A stretch of DNA of 64,000 nucleotides from Chloranthus sessilifolius (taxonomy: Eukaryota; Streptophyta; Magnoliopsida; Chloranthales; Chloranthaceae), in NCBI GenBank assembly GCA_021018995.1, contig CM037598.1, positions 74,976,671 through 75,040,670 of the forward strand, read 5' to 3'. Of the stretch, positions 34,240 to 44,569 are shown piece by piece. The notes beneath the pieces are model-generated. The model was not told where the DNA came from. It did no database searches and saw only the letters and a program-made list of their open reading frames with translations. Numbering within the stretch: position 1 is the first letter of the stretch; the number at the start of each line of letters is the position of its first letter. The position numbers and the translations under genes were made by a program.

Positions 34240-35802
34240 TCATGCCGTCCTCTCGTCAGGCAGGTCGGGTGGTGGAGCTGGCTGCTCCATCTGAGTTGGC
34301 AGAGCTATGGGGGCAGGCGGGTTTGCTGGAGCTGGCTGGGTGGTCGGAGGTAGCGGCGGCTGCTGTGACTGTGGCATCTCGATAGACGGAATTGGTGCAG
34401 AAGTGGAAGTACCAGCGTCGGTAGCCGCGGTGGCCGGACGAAAGACGGGACCCCTATGGAAGGCGGTCCGTCCCGCGGTCCACTCCTCATCCTGAGCTAA
34501 GTACCGCTGATAGTCGAACGGGTAGATGTAGCGGAGCGTATGGAACATAAGGAAGTCCATCCTCCGGTTCATCCGCTCGTTGTTGGCCTCCATACGTGCC
34601 AACACCTCCTCGACGGTAGGGCCGGATTGAGCTACGCAGAGGATGATGTGGGTGTAGGTGAATGGGATGGGCAGTTGGTGAAGCGGTGGTATGAGAGGGT
34701 GCCCCCTCCGCTGAAGGCTCAGTCGGGTGCGCCCCACCCACGGGTGGGTCCTGATGTGGTGGTGGGGGTGGTGGTGGTGCTACGCCACGTCATGCTGAAC
34801 TGACCCGGCTTCAGAAGGTCCTCTTCAACAAGTTATAACTACGGCTCCATGAAGACTTCGAAAATGTCTTCACTCGGTCCGTCGCCCGCACCTCGTGGGG
34901 CGATACCGCATACTCGGGAGCGTTGGAGTAACACTCCAACATGCTCGAGATCAATCGAGCATACGGCATTTTCTCCTTGGGCCTCAAGTTACGCTTCATT
35001 AGTTTTCCTTTTATATACTTCATCCCCTCTAGGATGAGCATGGTCGCTAAACCACCCGTACCACAAAAGGTCAGATATAGTGCCTGTTGCACTACCTCAA
35101 TCTGCTCGGTGTCATGCCGCAACGGGTAAAGGTTACACTTGATTATGGAATCAAGCATCCACATGTAGTGGGGAAGGTCGACCCTCTTGATGGAGGATCC
35201 CGACTCCTTTTTCCCGTTAGTCATGCGGGTCATAATCTCTTCAAATTTAACTTCCTCTTCAAAGGGTGGGAAGAGGGTGGTCTCTGGGGTGAAATCGAGG
35301 TAACACTCGAGTACCTCGTGTATGTGGCGACGGGTAATGGTGTAGTCTCGACCCTCTATCTTGGTCAAAACCACGTCGTTCGTAGGGCCGTCTACAAGCC
35401 CTTGATAAAATAATCTAACTAATCTAGGGTAGTAGGAACCAGGATTGGTTTGAGAAGGTTGCCGAGACCGGCATTTTGGAGGTAGTTGCGAGCCCATTGG
35501 GTCTCGCCCGGTACATCGGGATTCGTAAAGAGGGTTGGGTCGATGATGTATTCGACCTCAAAGGTCTTCGCCTCCCACCACTCATTGGGTTGTAGTACGT
35601 TAGTGGGTGGTGGCGGCATGGGTGTCGATTCGCATGAAGACTCACACGAGAATGCGCTCGTCGAACCGGAGGTGGTCTCCGATGCCGACGGTGATGGAGT
35701 CCTCACCGGCGATGGGGTAGGTGGTGGTGGTGCGGCGTTCTTACGCCGAACCGGGAGTTTAAAGGTTGCCTTCTTCGAAGACATTCGGGTTTTCGGCAGC
35801 AT
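34240..35802 (-). pseudogene. ORF3 of the chromovirus: accessory protein related to ORF3 of the Athila-like element
   Basis: The frame opens at ATG 35802 with a basic, Pro/Ser-rich N-terminus (KLPVRRKNAAPPPPTPSPV). It shifts by one base near 35450-35470 and continues to 34811 with YYPRLVRLFYQGLVDG, TKIEGRDYTITRRHIHEVL, and LPHYMWMLDSIIKCNLYPLRH. After a further shift it ends at 34240 with a helical segment (EEVLARMEANNERMNRRMDF) and a Pro/Gln-rich tail. The order of motifs (VRLFYQ, a short V/I-G-x-x-Y-x-I strand, a Cys-Leu-Tyr-Pro block, a helical tail) parallels the ORF at 13403-14524. It lies downstream of the chromodomain and upstream of the polypurine tract. Function unknown. Confidence 0.62.
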
Positions 35803-36050
35803 TATGGTGAAAATTCAAGAAATTAGGGTTTTTATGGCTCGAATTTGAAGAAAAAGAGTTGAACTAGGGTTTACCGTAGGTTTCATGGTAAAAGTTAGCG
35901 TCCTTGGTCCGAAATCGACGAAGGAGATCCAAAACCCTAGCTCGGATGGTTGAAGGAAGAAGGAGAAGCAACAGCGCCCAAATGCAAAAATCCCAAATGA
36001 TTTCGATTGAAATGAAAAAACTTCATCGATTCATATATATAGGCTCCGAC

Positions 36051-36752
36051 TCGATTAATCTATTTCTGAAGTCGATTAATCGAAATTTAAAATTAGGTTA
36101 AGCCACGTGAAATCGATTAATCGATTTCCAAAATCGATTAGTCAAAACTCAAAATCGATTAGTCGAAACCATTTCGACTAATCGAAATCGTATCCGTTTA
36201 AAATTTCAAGTTTTAGAGCTCACTGGCGCGAGCTAGTCGATTAATCGAAATCCATTTCGATTAATCGAAATTCCAAAATCGATTAATTGAAATTCACTTC
36301 GATTAATCGAAATCATGCAGTCCCTTCCAAAGTTTTCAGGATTCTTTAAGTTACTCGATTAGTCGAACTATGATTCGATTAATCGAAATCGTTTCTCATA
36401 CTTCAAATTTGCTAATTTCCTTAAGTTAATTGATTAATCAAACTTCCAGTTCGATTAATAAAAATTATAAATCGATTAATCAAATTTCTCCTCGATTAAT
36501 CGAAATTTCATAAAATCCCTCTAAGTTCTTCTAAAATTCTCAATTTGTTTGATTAATCGAACCCTCGATTCGATTAATCGAAAACCTAAATCGATTGATC
36601 GAAACCAATATCAATTAATCAAAATTTCACTCTGTCATTTTTCTAATCCTTATTCAAGTTCCCAGTCACTGGCGCATGCCAGTGGACTAATCGAACAAAT
36701 CGATTAATCGAATTTCCAAATCGATTAATCGATTTGAAAATTGATTAATCGG
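36051..36752. repeat. Palindrome array C3 between pol and ORF3
   Basis: Some thirty TCGATTAATCGA-type sites, perfect and decayed, spread over 700 bp between the end of pol (36969) and the start of ORF3 (35802). Spacing is mostly near 20-22 bp with some larger gaps. Confidence 0.85.
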
Positions 36753-36968
36753 TTTTGATCAAATTCTGTTGGTTTTCAAATTTCTCTGTCTATTTAATTT
36801 GTCTTGGTAATTTATGATATCAAGTGATCCTGGGTTCTACAAAACACATCATCATGGTCATGTGTGTATATAAAAAAAAAAAATTTCGTCATACTTTGAT
36901 CAAAAATTTCATTGGATTACAAGTTTTGTCAAAATCCACAAACACACTTGCAAGGGTATAATTGATTC

Positions 36969-38240
36969 TCAAGTGGTTAGAAACAAGGCTGGATATTGTT
37001 CCTTCACATCGGCCTTTCTTTCTCATGTAGCTTCCTCGGCCGTATGATGGTTCCATCTGACAAGTACGAGTGGAATCACTTTCATTCGCAGTACTTGTTT
37101 CTTTCGATCCAAAATCTCCACCGGCTCTTCGATCATGGTCATGTCCTCATGCATCTCTAACTCTTGACCGCTCAACACGTGGTCAGGGTCGTTAATGTAC
37201 TTTCTAAGCATTGATACGTGAAAAACATTATGTACTGAATCAAACAACAGTGGCAATCCAATGCGGTAAGCAACTTCCCCTACTCGTCCCAAAACCTCAA
37301 ATGGTCTAAGGTAGCGGGGACTTAGCTTCCCTCTCTTTCCAAATCTCATCACCCCTTTCATAGGTGATACTTTCACAAACACGTGGTCACCCACCTTGTA
37401 GTCTACGCTCGTCCGCTTGATATCGGTGTAGCTTTTCTGTCTGCTTTGTACTGTTTTAAGTTTTGCCCTTATCATACGAATATAGGCAGCATTATCTTGA
37501 AATAATTCGGGTCCCAAAATAAACTTCTCACCCGTTTCTTTCCAATTGATGGGCGATCTACATCGCCGTCCGTAGAGTGCTTTATATGGTGTCATCCCAA
37601 TGCTCGTCTGAAAACTGTTATTATATGCGAACTCAATCAAAGGTAGGTGCTGATCCCATGATCCTTGTAGCTCTAACATACATGCCCTAAGCATGTCCTC
37701 GATAATCTGGTTGACCCTCTCAGTTTGTCCGTCAGTTTGCGGATGGAATGCCGTACTGAAATCCAGTCGCGTTCCCATTCCTTCTTGAAATTTCTTCCAG
37801 AACTTTGATGTATACAATGGGTCACGGTCCGAAACAATGCTACTCGGAATCCCATGCAAATGGACAATCTCCTTCATATATAGTTGTGCCAGTCTCCCCA
37901 CCGTGTACATCGTGTTGTAAGACAAGAAGTGTGCTGACTTGGTCAATCGATCGACCACTACCCAAATGGCATTGTATTTCTTGGCAGTACATGGTAATCC
38001 AATAATGAAATCCATCGAGATCGATTCCCACTTCCATTCTAGTATTGGTAAAGGTTGCAATAGTCCAGCAGGATGCCTATGGTCAATCTTTACCTGCTGA
38101 CAGCTCAAACACCGTGACACGTATTCAGCCACGTCTTGTTTCAAACCTCTCTACCAATAGTTCTTTTTCAAGTCTTAGTACATTTTGGTGCTACCAGGGT
38201 GGATAGCATAATTTGACTTGTGGGCTTCATCAAGAATCGT
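36969..38240 (-). pseudogene. Chromovirus integrase with chromodomain-like C-terminus
   Basis: The zinc-binding end (RCLSCQQVK) is followed by the core: Asp in ISMDFIIGLP, Asp in SIVSDRDPLY and Glu in GQTERVNQIIEDMLR. The C-terminal region has the GPFEV-type motif (here RPFEVLGRVGEVAYRI) and then the Del/Tekay tail IPLVLVRWNHHTAEEAT. A TGA at about 37022, where Trp is usual, cuts the tail; the frame continues to a TGA at 36969. Further stops lie near 38150-38240. The chromodomain tail in this lineage steers integration to marked chromatin. Confidence 0.87.
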
Positions 38241-38890
38241 TCATCTTAGTTCGGCATTGTCCGGAATGCAAAGATGGCCCTTAAACAATAAAGAACCATC
38301 TTCTTTCACTGAGAAGTCCGGCCTGATGCCTTCAATCACATCTTGATGAATCTTTGTTAACATCGGATCCTTCATCTGTAAATCGTGGATATTCTCAAAT
38401 AATACTGGTCTCACTGATATGTTAGCCAAAAAGGATCCTGTATCTTTCGACTTAATGTTTGCATCATAGAGTGCCAGGTCTTCCAATAATTTCCACCAGT
38501 GCATACCCAAAATCAAACAAGCTAACTGAGCTGAACTCTTTCGACTCAAAGTGTTGGCTACCATGTTAGCCTTGCCTGGATGGTACTGTATAGAACAATC
38601 ATAATCCTTGAGGAACTCCATCCATCTGCGCTGTCTCATGTTGAGCTCTTTCTGTGTAAATAGGTATCGGAGGCTCTTATGATCAGTGAAAATTTCAAAC
38701 GTCTCCCCATACAAGTAGTGTCTCCAAATCTTCAGCGTAAAAATGACTGCTGCTAGCTCCAAGTCATGAGTCGGGTAATTTTTCTCGTGTTCTTTCAGCT
38801 GTCTTTATCCGTAAGCTATCACCTTCTTGTGTTGGTTGAGCACGTAACCCAAACCATTGTATGACGATCATCAGACACCATATCCTCCAT
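38241..38890 (-). pseudogene. Chromovirus RNase H and connection region
   Basis: [33 protein letters not shown] and [21 protein letters not shown] mark the RNase H domain, followed by a linker to integrase. A frameshift near 38860-38880 and a stop near 38805 separate it from RT. Confidence 0.85.
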
Positions 38891-39996
38891 CGCTCAAGGA
38901 ATCGCTAGCACTGGAGCTGAAGTGAGTCTCGTCTTGAGTTCTTGAAAACTCTTCTCGCATACCTCACTCCACTCAAATCTTGAATCTTTTCGTGTCAGCT
39001 TCGTGAGAGGTCCCGAAATCCTTGAAAACCCCTCGACGAAATGTCGATAATAGCCTGCTAACCCAAGAAAACTTCGAACATCGGTCACTGTCTTTGGTTG
39101 CTACCATTTAACCACTGCTTCTATCTTTGCTGGATCTACCGTGACACCGTGCTTTGAGACAACATGTCCCAAAAAGCTAACCTCTTCCAACCAAAACTCA
39201 CATTTGCTGAGTTTGGCGTACAATTGGTGTTCACGTAGCGTCTGTAGAGCAATCCTCAAATGTTCTTCGTGTTCCGTCTTGGATTTGGAGTATATCAAAA
39301 TATCATCAACGAATACTACTACGCAGGAGTCCAAGTATGGTTTAAACACTCGATTCATCAGATCCATAAATGACGCTGGAGCATTCGTCAACCCGAACGG
39401 CATTACAAGGAATTCATAGTGTCCATACCATGTCCTGAAAGATGTCTTCTGGATGTCCTCTGCCTTGACTCTCAACTGATGGTATCCAGATCTCAGGTCG
39501 ATCTTGGAAAAGTGCTTCGCTCCTTACAGTTGATCAAACAGATCATCGATTCTAGGCAAAGGGTAACGGTTCTTGACAGTGAGTTTCTTCAGTTGTCGAT
39601 AGTCAATGCACAGACGCATTGACCCATCTTTCTTCTTAACAAACAAGACCGGTGCTCCCCAGGAGACACGCTCGGTCTGACAAACCCCTTATCCATGAGC
39701 TCTTGTAGTTGCTCTTTCAACTCCTTCAACTCAGCAGGAGCCATTCTATATGGTGCTTTTGAAACAGGCTCCGTTCCCGGTGCTAAGTCAATGGCAAATT
39801 CTACTTCTCTCTCTGGAGGTAATCCAGGCAACTCTTCTGGAAAGACGTCGGCGAAGTCTCGCACAACTGCTATCTCAGAGATGACATTCTTTTCTTTCTT
39901 GTCCTCCTTTAAGAAAGCCAAGTACCCACTGCAACCCTTCCTGATCATTCGCTCGGCCCTTACTGCTGAGATTAGTGGCATAGGTGATGACCTCAC
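38891..39996 (-). pseudogene. Chromovirus reverse transcriptase
   Basis: Blocks [54 protein letters not shown] and the catalytic box [11 protein letters not shown] (both Asp kept) are visible, then [21 protein letters not shown] one-base loss near 39660 shifts the frame, and stops fall near 39530 and 39101. The RT active site is intact in sequence but the frame is not. Confidence 0.88.
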
Positions 39997-40074
39997 TCCT
40001 TGAAACCGAAATGATCTTCTTGTGTTGGGTCTGAAAATGACTACCTTGTTCTTACAATCGACTGTTGCACAATG

Positions 40075-40379
40075 CTACGCCAACCAATCCATGCCAAGGA
40101 TCACATCAAACCCTTGCATGTCCAGCAGTATCAACTTTGCCTCCAATTCATGCACATCCCGATCTCGAATTGCTACGATGACGGATTTGCAAGCTAACTT
40201 TGTGTCCACTAACTCTCCAGTCGGAATAGACACAGACAAGACAAAGTCCAACGCCTCTGAAACAATCTTCATCCTCTTGGCAAAACGTGGAGTGACGAAT
40301 GAGTGGGTAGACCCTGAGTCTATCAACACTCTAGCATCATATCATACGAAGCATCCCTTCTCATATACAGTTAAAGTAC
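40075..40379 (-). pseudogene. Chromovirus protease
   Basis: The active-site motif LIDSGSTHSFV begins at about 40323 and is followed by FDVILGMDWLA at the end of the fold. Upstream the frame can be followed to 40379, where it meets an AG acceptor of the candidate intron. Stops fall near 40344 and 40075. Confidence 0.83.
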
Positions 40380-40545
40380 CTATAGTATACATACATACAT
40401 ATAATAATTTACACATCAATTTACACCCCTAATTCACATATAATTTTAGTGTCTAGACTAAGAATCTACACAACTCCTAATAAATGCACATTCTCTATCT
40501 AAAATTTTAATGAAATTGGAATTGCTTTATTTAAAAGAATCTCAC
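40380..40545 (-). other. Candidate spliceosomal intron between gag and protease
   Basis: A 166-bp AT-rich segment starts with GTGAGA after ..ATCCAAG and ends with CTATAG before GTACTTTAAC. Joining the two sides restores the reading frame between the CCHC region and the protease. The unspliced frame meets a TAG about 17 codons into the intron. 166 is not a multiple of three, so a frame change would result without removal. Confidence 0.65.
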
Positions 40546-41938
40546 CTTGGATGACGTCGTGCACGTTCCCTGCTTCCTAAGCAGTGACTGCATAGGCTCT
40601 CCCATGAACGACCGACTTTCGTACTTGAATGGGTCGTGGCGCTGCAACTGAAGCCGTCTTTCCTTTATAAACCACGGGGCAGTCTTTGATCAAGTGGCCC
40701 ACCTTGCCACATCGGAAACAACCCCTGGTTCCCACTCTGCAATCCACGATCCTGTGAGGCTTGCCACACTTGGCACAAGTCTCTCGAGGCGTGGAAGAAA
40801 TTGTACGAGAACCCTGTGTGACAGTCGCGCCAATAGACATAGCAGGGCTCTCATAGCGTAAAGGTATCCCCGACGCAAGTAGTGGAAATCTTTGTTGGTG
40901 GTGCTGCTGTGCCGGTCTTCCGAAACCCCCTTGGAACTGTGGTCTCTGATTTTGGGCCACGAACCTCGGCTTTTTATTCACCGGTTCGTAGTTCCCCATT
41001 CTTCCTTGATCATTGCTTCCTCTTTGTTGCTCTCTCTGTCTATATCTATTTGTATTCTCCTCTTCAACCACAAGTGCTTTACTCATGACCTCTTCATAGG
41101 TCCTTAATTGAAATGGAGCTACTCCTCCCCTAACTTCAGGCTTCAAGCCTTGCTGAAACCTCTTCAACTTCATCACGTCGGTAGCGACATAATCCGGAGC
41201 AAAACGGGCAAGTCATTGAAACTCAACCCCATACTCTCTCAAGGTCATCCTCCCTTGCACTAGTTGCAAAAATTGAATTTCCAATTGATTTCTTACCACC
41301 TCTGGAAAATACTATTTGTTGAACTCCTCAACAAACTCCTCCCAAGTCCACGACAACTCTGGGGTCTCCTGGGCCCTATTCCATATCACGGACTTCCACC
41401 AAGGCCCAGCTTCCCCGTCTAGCATGTAGGTTGCCCATCTTACACTCTCGTCATCCGTGCATGTCAACACGCTAAAAACTTTCTCCATTTCTATCAACCA
41501 ATTTTTTGCTGCCATCGTGTCTGCCTGCCCAGAAAATGAAGGAGGTTTCATCCTCCTAAACTCCGTGAAGGATGAAGGCACAGGCAGTGCGGGTCCTACA
41601 GGTGGTGTAGGTGGTTGTTGTTCTCTCGTTGCATGAGCTGCAAAGGATGCGGCTTGTTGTGCCATGGCAGCTGCCATGGTCTCCATGGTATGCATCATCC
41701 TTTGTCGCTCCTCTTTATCCTCTTGTCTTTCTCTAACTCTCTCATGTTCTCTTTGATCTCGATCCTGACGATCTCGATCCTCATCCTCCTGTTGTCCACT
41801 ACTGCTGCCCCCTGGGGCCTCACTACCTCCTAAAGGTACTCGATTGATAGGAGAGATGTAATCATCTCCACTACGCAAACTTCTCTGTTGACCTCCCCTC
41901 GGTCGGCCCCTTCCTCTAGATGACATTGACGGCTGCAT
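40546..41938 (-). pseudogene. gag: Chromovirus gag
   Basis: ATG at 41938 opens MQPSMSSRGRGRPRGG, an acidic/basic region, then the gag domain (FRRMKPPSFSGQADTMAAKN, VRWATYMLDGEAGPWW). Stops at about 41312 and 41215 interrupt it. The second half has GLKPEVRGGVAPFQLRTYEE and a zinc knuckle region with CAKCGKPH and CFRCGKVGHLIKDC (Cys-2-Cys-4-His-4-Cys) near 40690. A TAG at 40575 is the last break before the candidate splice donor. Confidence 0.87.
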
Positions 41939-42013
41939 TTGAAACTAAAGTTTTGTTAGCAGAAGTCCCTATGTTCTGACAAAAAGAATGATTGTCAGAA
42001 TTGCTAAAAGAAA

Positions 42014-42026
42014 TGCTTTGATACCA
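42014..42026 (-). other. Chromovirus primer binding site (initiator tRNA-Met)
   Basis: TGGTATCAAAGCA on the minus strand, two bases from the 5' LTR, matches the initiator tRNA-Met 3' end with one or two differences. Confidence 0.85.
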
Positions 42027-42028
42027 AC

Positions 42029-44564
42029 TGTGACAGCCCGAATTTCGGCACCTCGAAACCCATGCCATCAGCACAATCATCTTGACTGTGCCCCTTGACT
42101 AAGCACGGAACACTGGTATATCAAGCAACAATAATGAACTAAAAATAGTAATTAGAATTGTAGAATAAATATCATTTTAAAACCTTTCAAAAGACAGTTC
42201 TACCCTCATGCCTCTGCATGAATGGAGAACCAATCCGAACCATCGATGATAGTTAATCATCAGATGGTTCGCCCAAAAGAATAATCCCAAACTTTAATTA
42301 CATTGTTTAACCAAAAATCAGGCTTGACATACCAAGCCGCCCCAATAATCTCATAAAACTCTCAAAGCTGCGCAACAGAGTCCTCTAGAAGAAGTCCTCT
42401 GGAGGTGGCTCTAACTCATCACCAGGCACCGGGTCTGACTCACCAGGGTCAACATCCCCTGAAGCGTCAACAGCTGCTAACAATGGACCTGCGACGTATA
42501 GTCAAAAGGGTGAGCTACATCCTAGCTCAATAGGGAACAGAACACAATTGAACATATAAATTATAACTCATATATATTTCATGATATGCCATACATGATG
42601 TGTCTATGTAGTTATTGATGAAAACAGTTGAAAAGAATCATATTTTACTGGTAGTTTACTCAGGTCTTTTAATTATTCATGAATGACACTGAAAAGGCCT
42701 AAAGCAAAACTTAACCTTTCAACTTAAGTAATCCCCCAGCAATATAGCATCGAGCCCTGATGAGATACCCTTCATCGTCATCTATATAGATAGTTTTAAA
42801 CGTATTCCCTGGGAATATAAATAGTACCCAAGCCCCTTTCCCCTGGGGATTGGTGGCGGGGTTTCACTTTTCTCAATTCAACACCCTGGGGTATACTTAC
42901 TATGTACGGATAAGCCTCCGCACTGGCTTACGGTTTCGCCGCCGTATCGGTCACGGATATCCTGCCGCGTCAGTCGTGGGTATCTCGCCACGTCGGTGGG
43001 GTATCCTATCAAATCTCAAATAACAAAAATATTAGGTACTTTATATATAGTTATTCACCGTATAAGTGTGCTATCTTATATCAGTTAGGCCTTATCAGAC
43101 ATAATTCAATCTTGGATACATCCCTGGGATGTATCCATTCACTTGCATCACACCTGGTGCTCTTATTTCTTTACTTCCTCATCCCCTGGGGATGGCTCAT
43201 TATGATTACTCTTTTAGATGTCACACACGCACACTTTTCACAAACTCTTAAAAAAATAAAAGTAATTTGAATTAAATTCTATATCACTACATACATGCTC
43301 TTACAAAATAAAGTACATGTTCAAGGTGTTCCCTACCTCAAGTCTCTGTTTGATCATGCATCAAGGTCCCTCGTGGCTCCTTGTGCCCAAGCTCACACGT
43401 ACCACCTATGGTACAATATAACACATGCAATACATCACTAAAGATACAATAAGGAAGGTCCAAGACCCCCTGAGAATCTTGAAGTCAAACTAAAATTTTT
43501 AACAAAACTGGCACAGTCGATTAATCGAACTCCAAAGTCGATTAATCGAATATGATTCGATTAATCGATTCCCAAAATCGATTAATCGAAATTCAAAGTC
43601 GATTAATCGATTCCCAAAATCGATTAATCAAATCCCAATTCGATTAATCGAAATTCTCTACTCTATCCATTTGATTCTCAATTCGAGTAATCGAATTCCC
43701 AAAATCGATTAATCGAACCGAACTCGATTAATCGAAATTCAAACTCGACTAATCGAAATCCCAATTCGATTAGTCGATTTCCCCATACTACATTTCTCCA
43801 TCCACTGGAGGTTCCCAGTCGATTAATCGAGTCTAAAATCGATTAATCGAAATCCAAAGTCGATTAATCGAAACTCAGTTTGATTAATCGAAATCGTGTC
43901 TTTTGACTTTTCAACTTCTTGGCAAAAATCGATTAATCGAATCTCACTTTCGATTAATCGAAATGGCTGATTCAAATTTCACTTCTTTGGGCTGTTCTTC
44001 CCAATCTTCTTCCAACTGATTTCTCTTTCTTTTCTAAGCCATTATCCTATGATTTTAGCTATTTCTAACTACAATTTAAACCCTTCAATCTATGCATTTA
44101 ATTTACAAGAATTTTACCTTCAATCAATCTCCAATTGATTTGGTCAAAGGGGTTGGAAAGGCTAGGGTTCCAGCTTTGCTTCTAGCGGATCCTTCGCGTC
44201 AAATCCGGTGTTAAGTGCTTGAATCCCCCTTCCAAACTGTTACAATAACTCCTTAATCACCCACCTTCTTTACTCCTCTCTCTCTCTCTCTCTTCTTTAC
44301 TCTCTCTCAACAACCAACATTGATTTTAGGGTTATTAAACCCTTTTATCTCCCCTCAAACTTGTGTATTTAGCACATGCACCGTAATAGGTGTATGTGAC
44401 TTCGGATTTACATCAATCTCCACACATTCACTCGAATTCTCACATCTCATCCGTTCATCGCACCTTATGCCAACTATTGAACTCCTATTTGGTCAAACCT
44501 ATGAACGGTCGGGCACGGATCCCGAGGTTATTGTTTAACGTGATTTTTTTTTCGGGATATTACA
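42029..44564 (-). repeat. Chromovirus 5' LTR (2536 bp)
   Basis: Same termini as the 3' LTR. It carries a CT-rich tract near 44270-44310 and a palindrome array at 43517-43961. Confidence 0.93.
43517..43961. repeat. Palindrome array C4 in 5' LTR
   Basis: About twenty TCGATTAATCGA-type sites at mostly 20-22 bp spacing, including TCGACTAATCGA and TCGAGTAATCGA variants. Better preserved than the 3' LTR set. Confidence 0.9.
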
Positions 44565-44569
44565 GTAAA

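Larger units (their letters stand above)
31463..44564 (-). mobile_element. Del/Tekay-like chromovirus (Ty3/Gypsy), 13.1 kb
   Basis: GTAAA flanks both ends (31458-31462 and 44565-44569). On the minus strand the order is 5' LTR (42029-44564), initiator tRNA-Met primer site, gag, candidate intron, protease, RT, RNase H, integrase with a C-terminal chromodomain-like end, a palindrome-rich spacer, accessory ORF3, polypurine tract, 3' LTR (31463-33947). gag-pol has several stops and frameshifts, so this copy is defective. The two LTRs differ by several small deletions and scattered substitutions, so the insertion is not recent. Confidence 0.92.
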
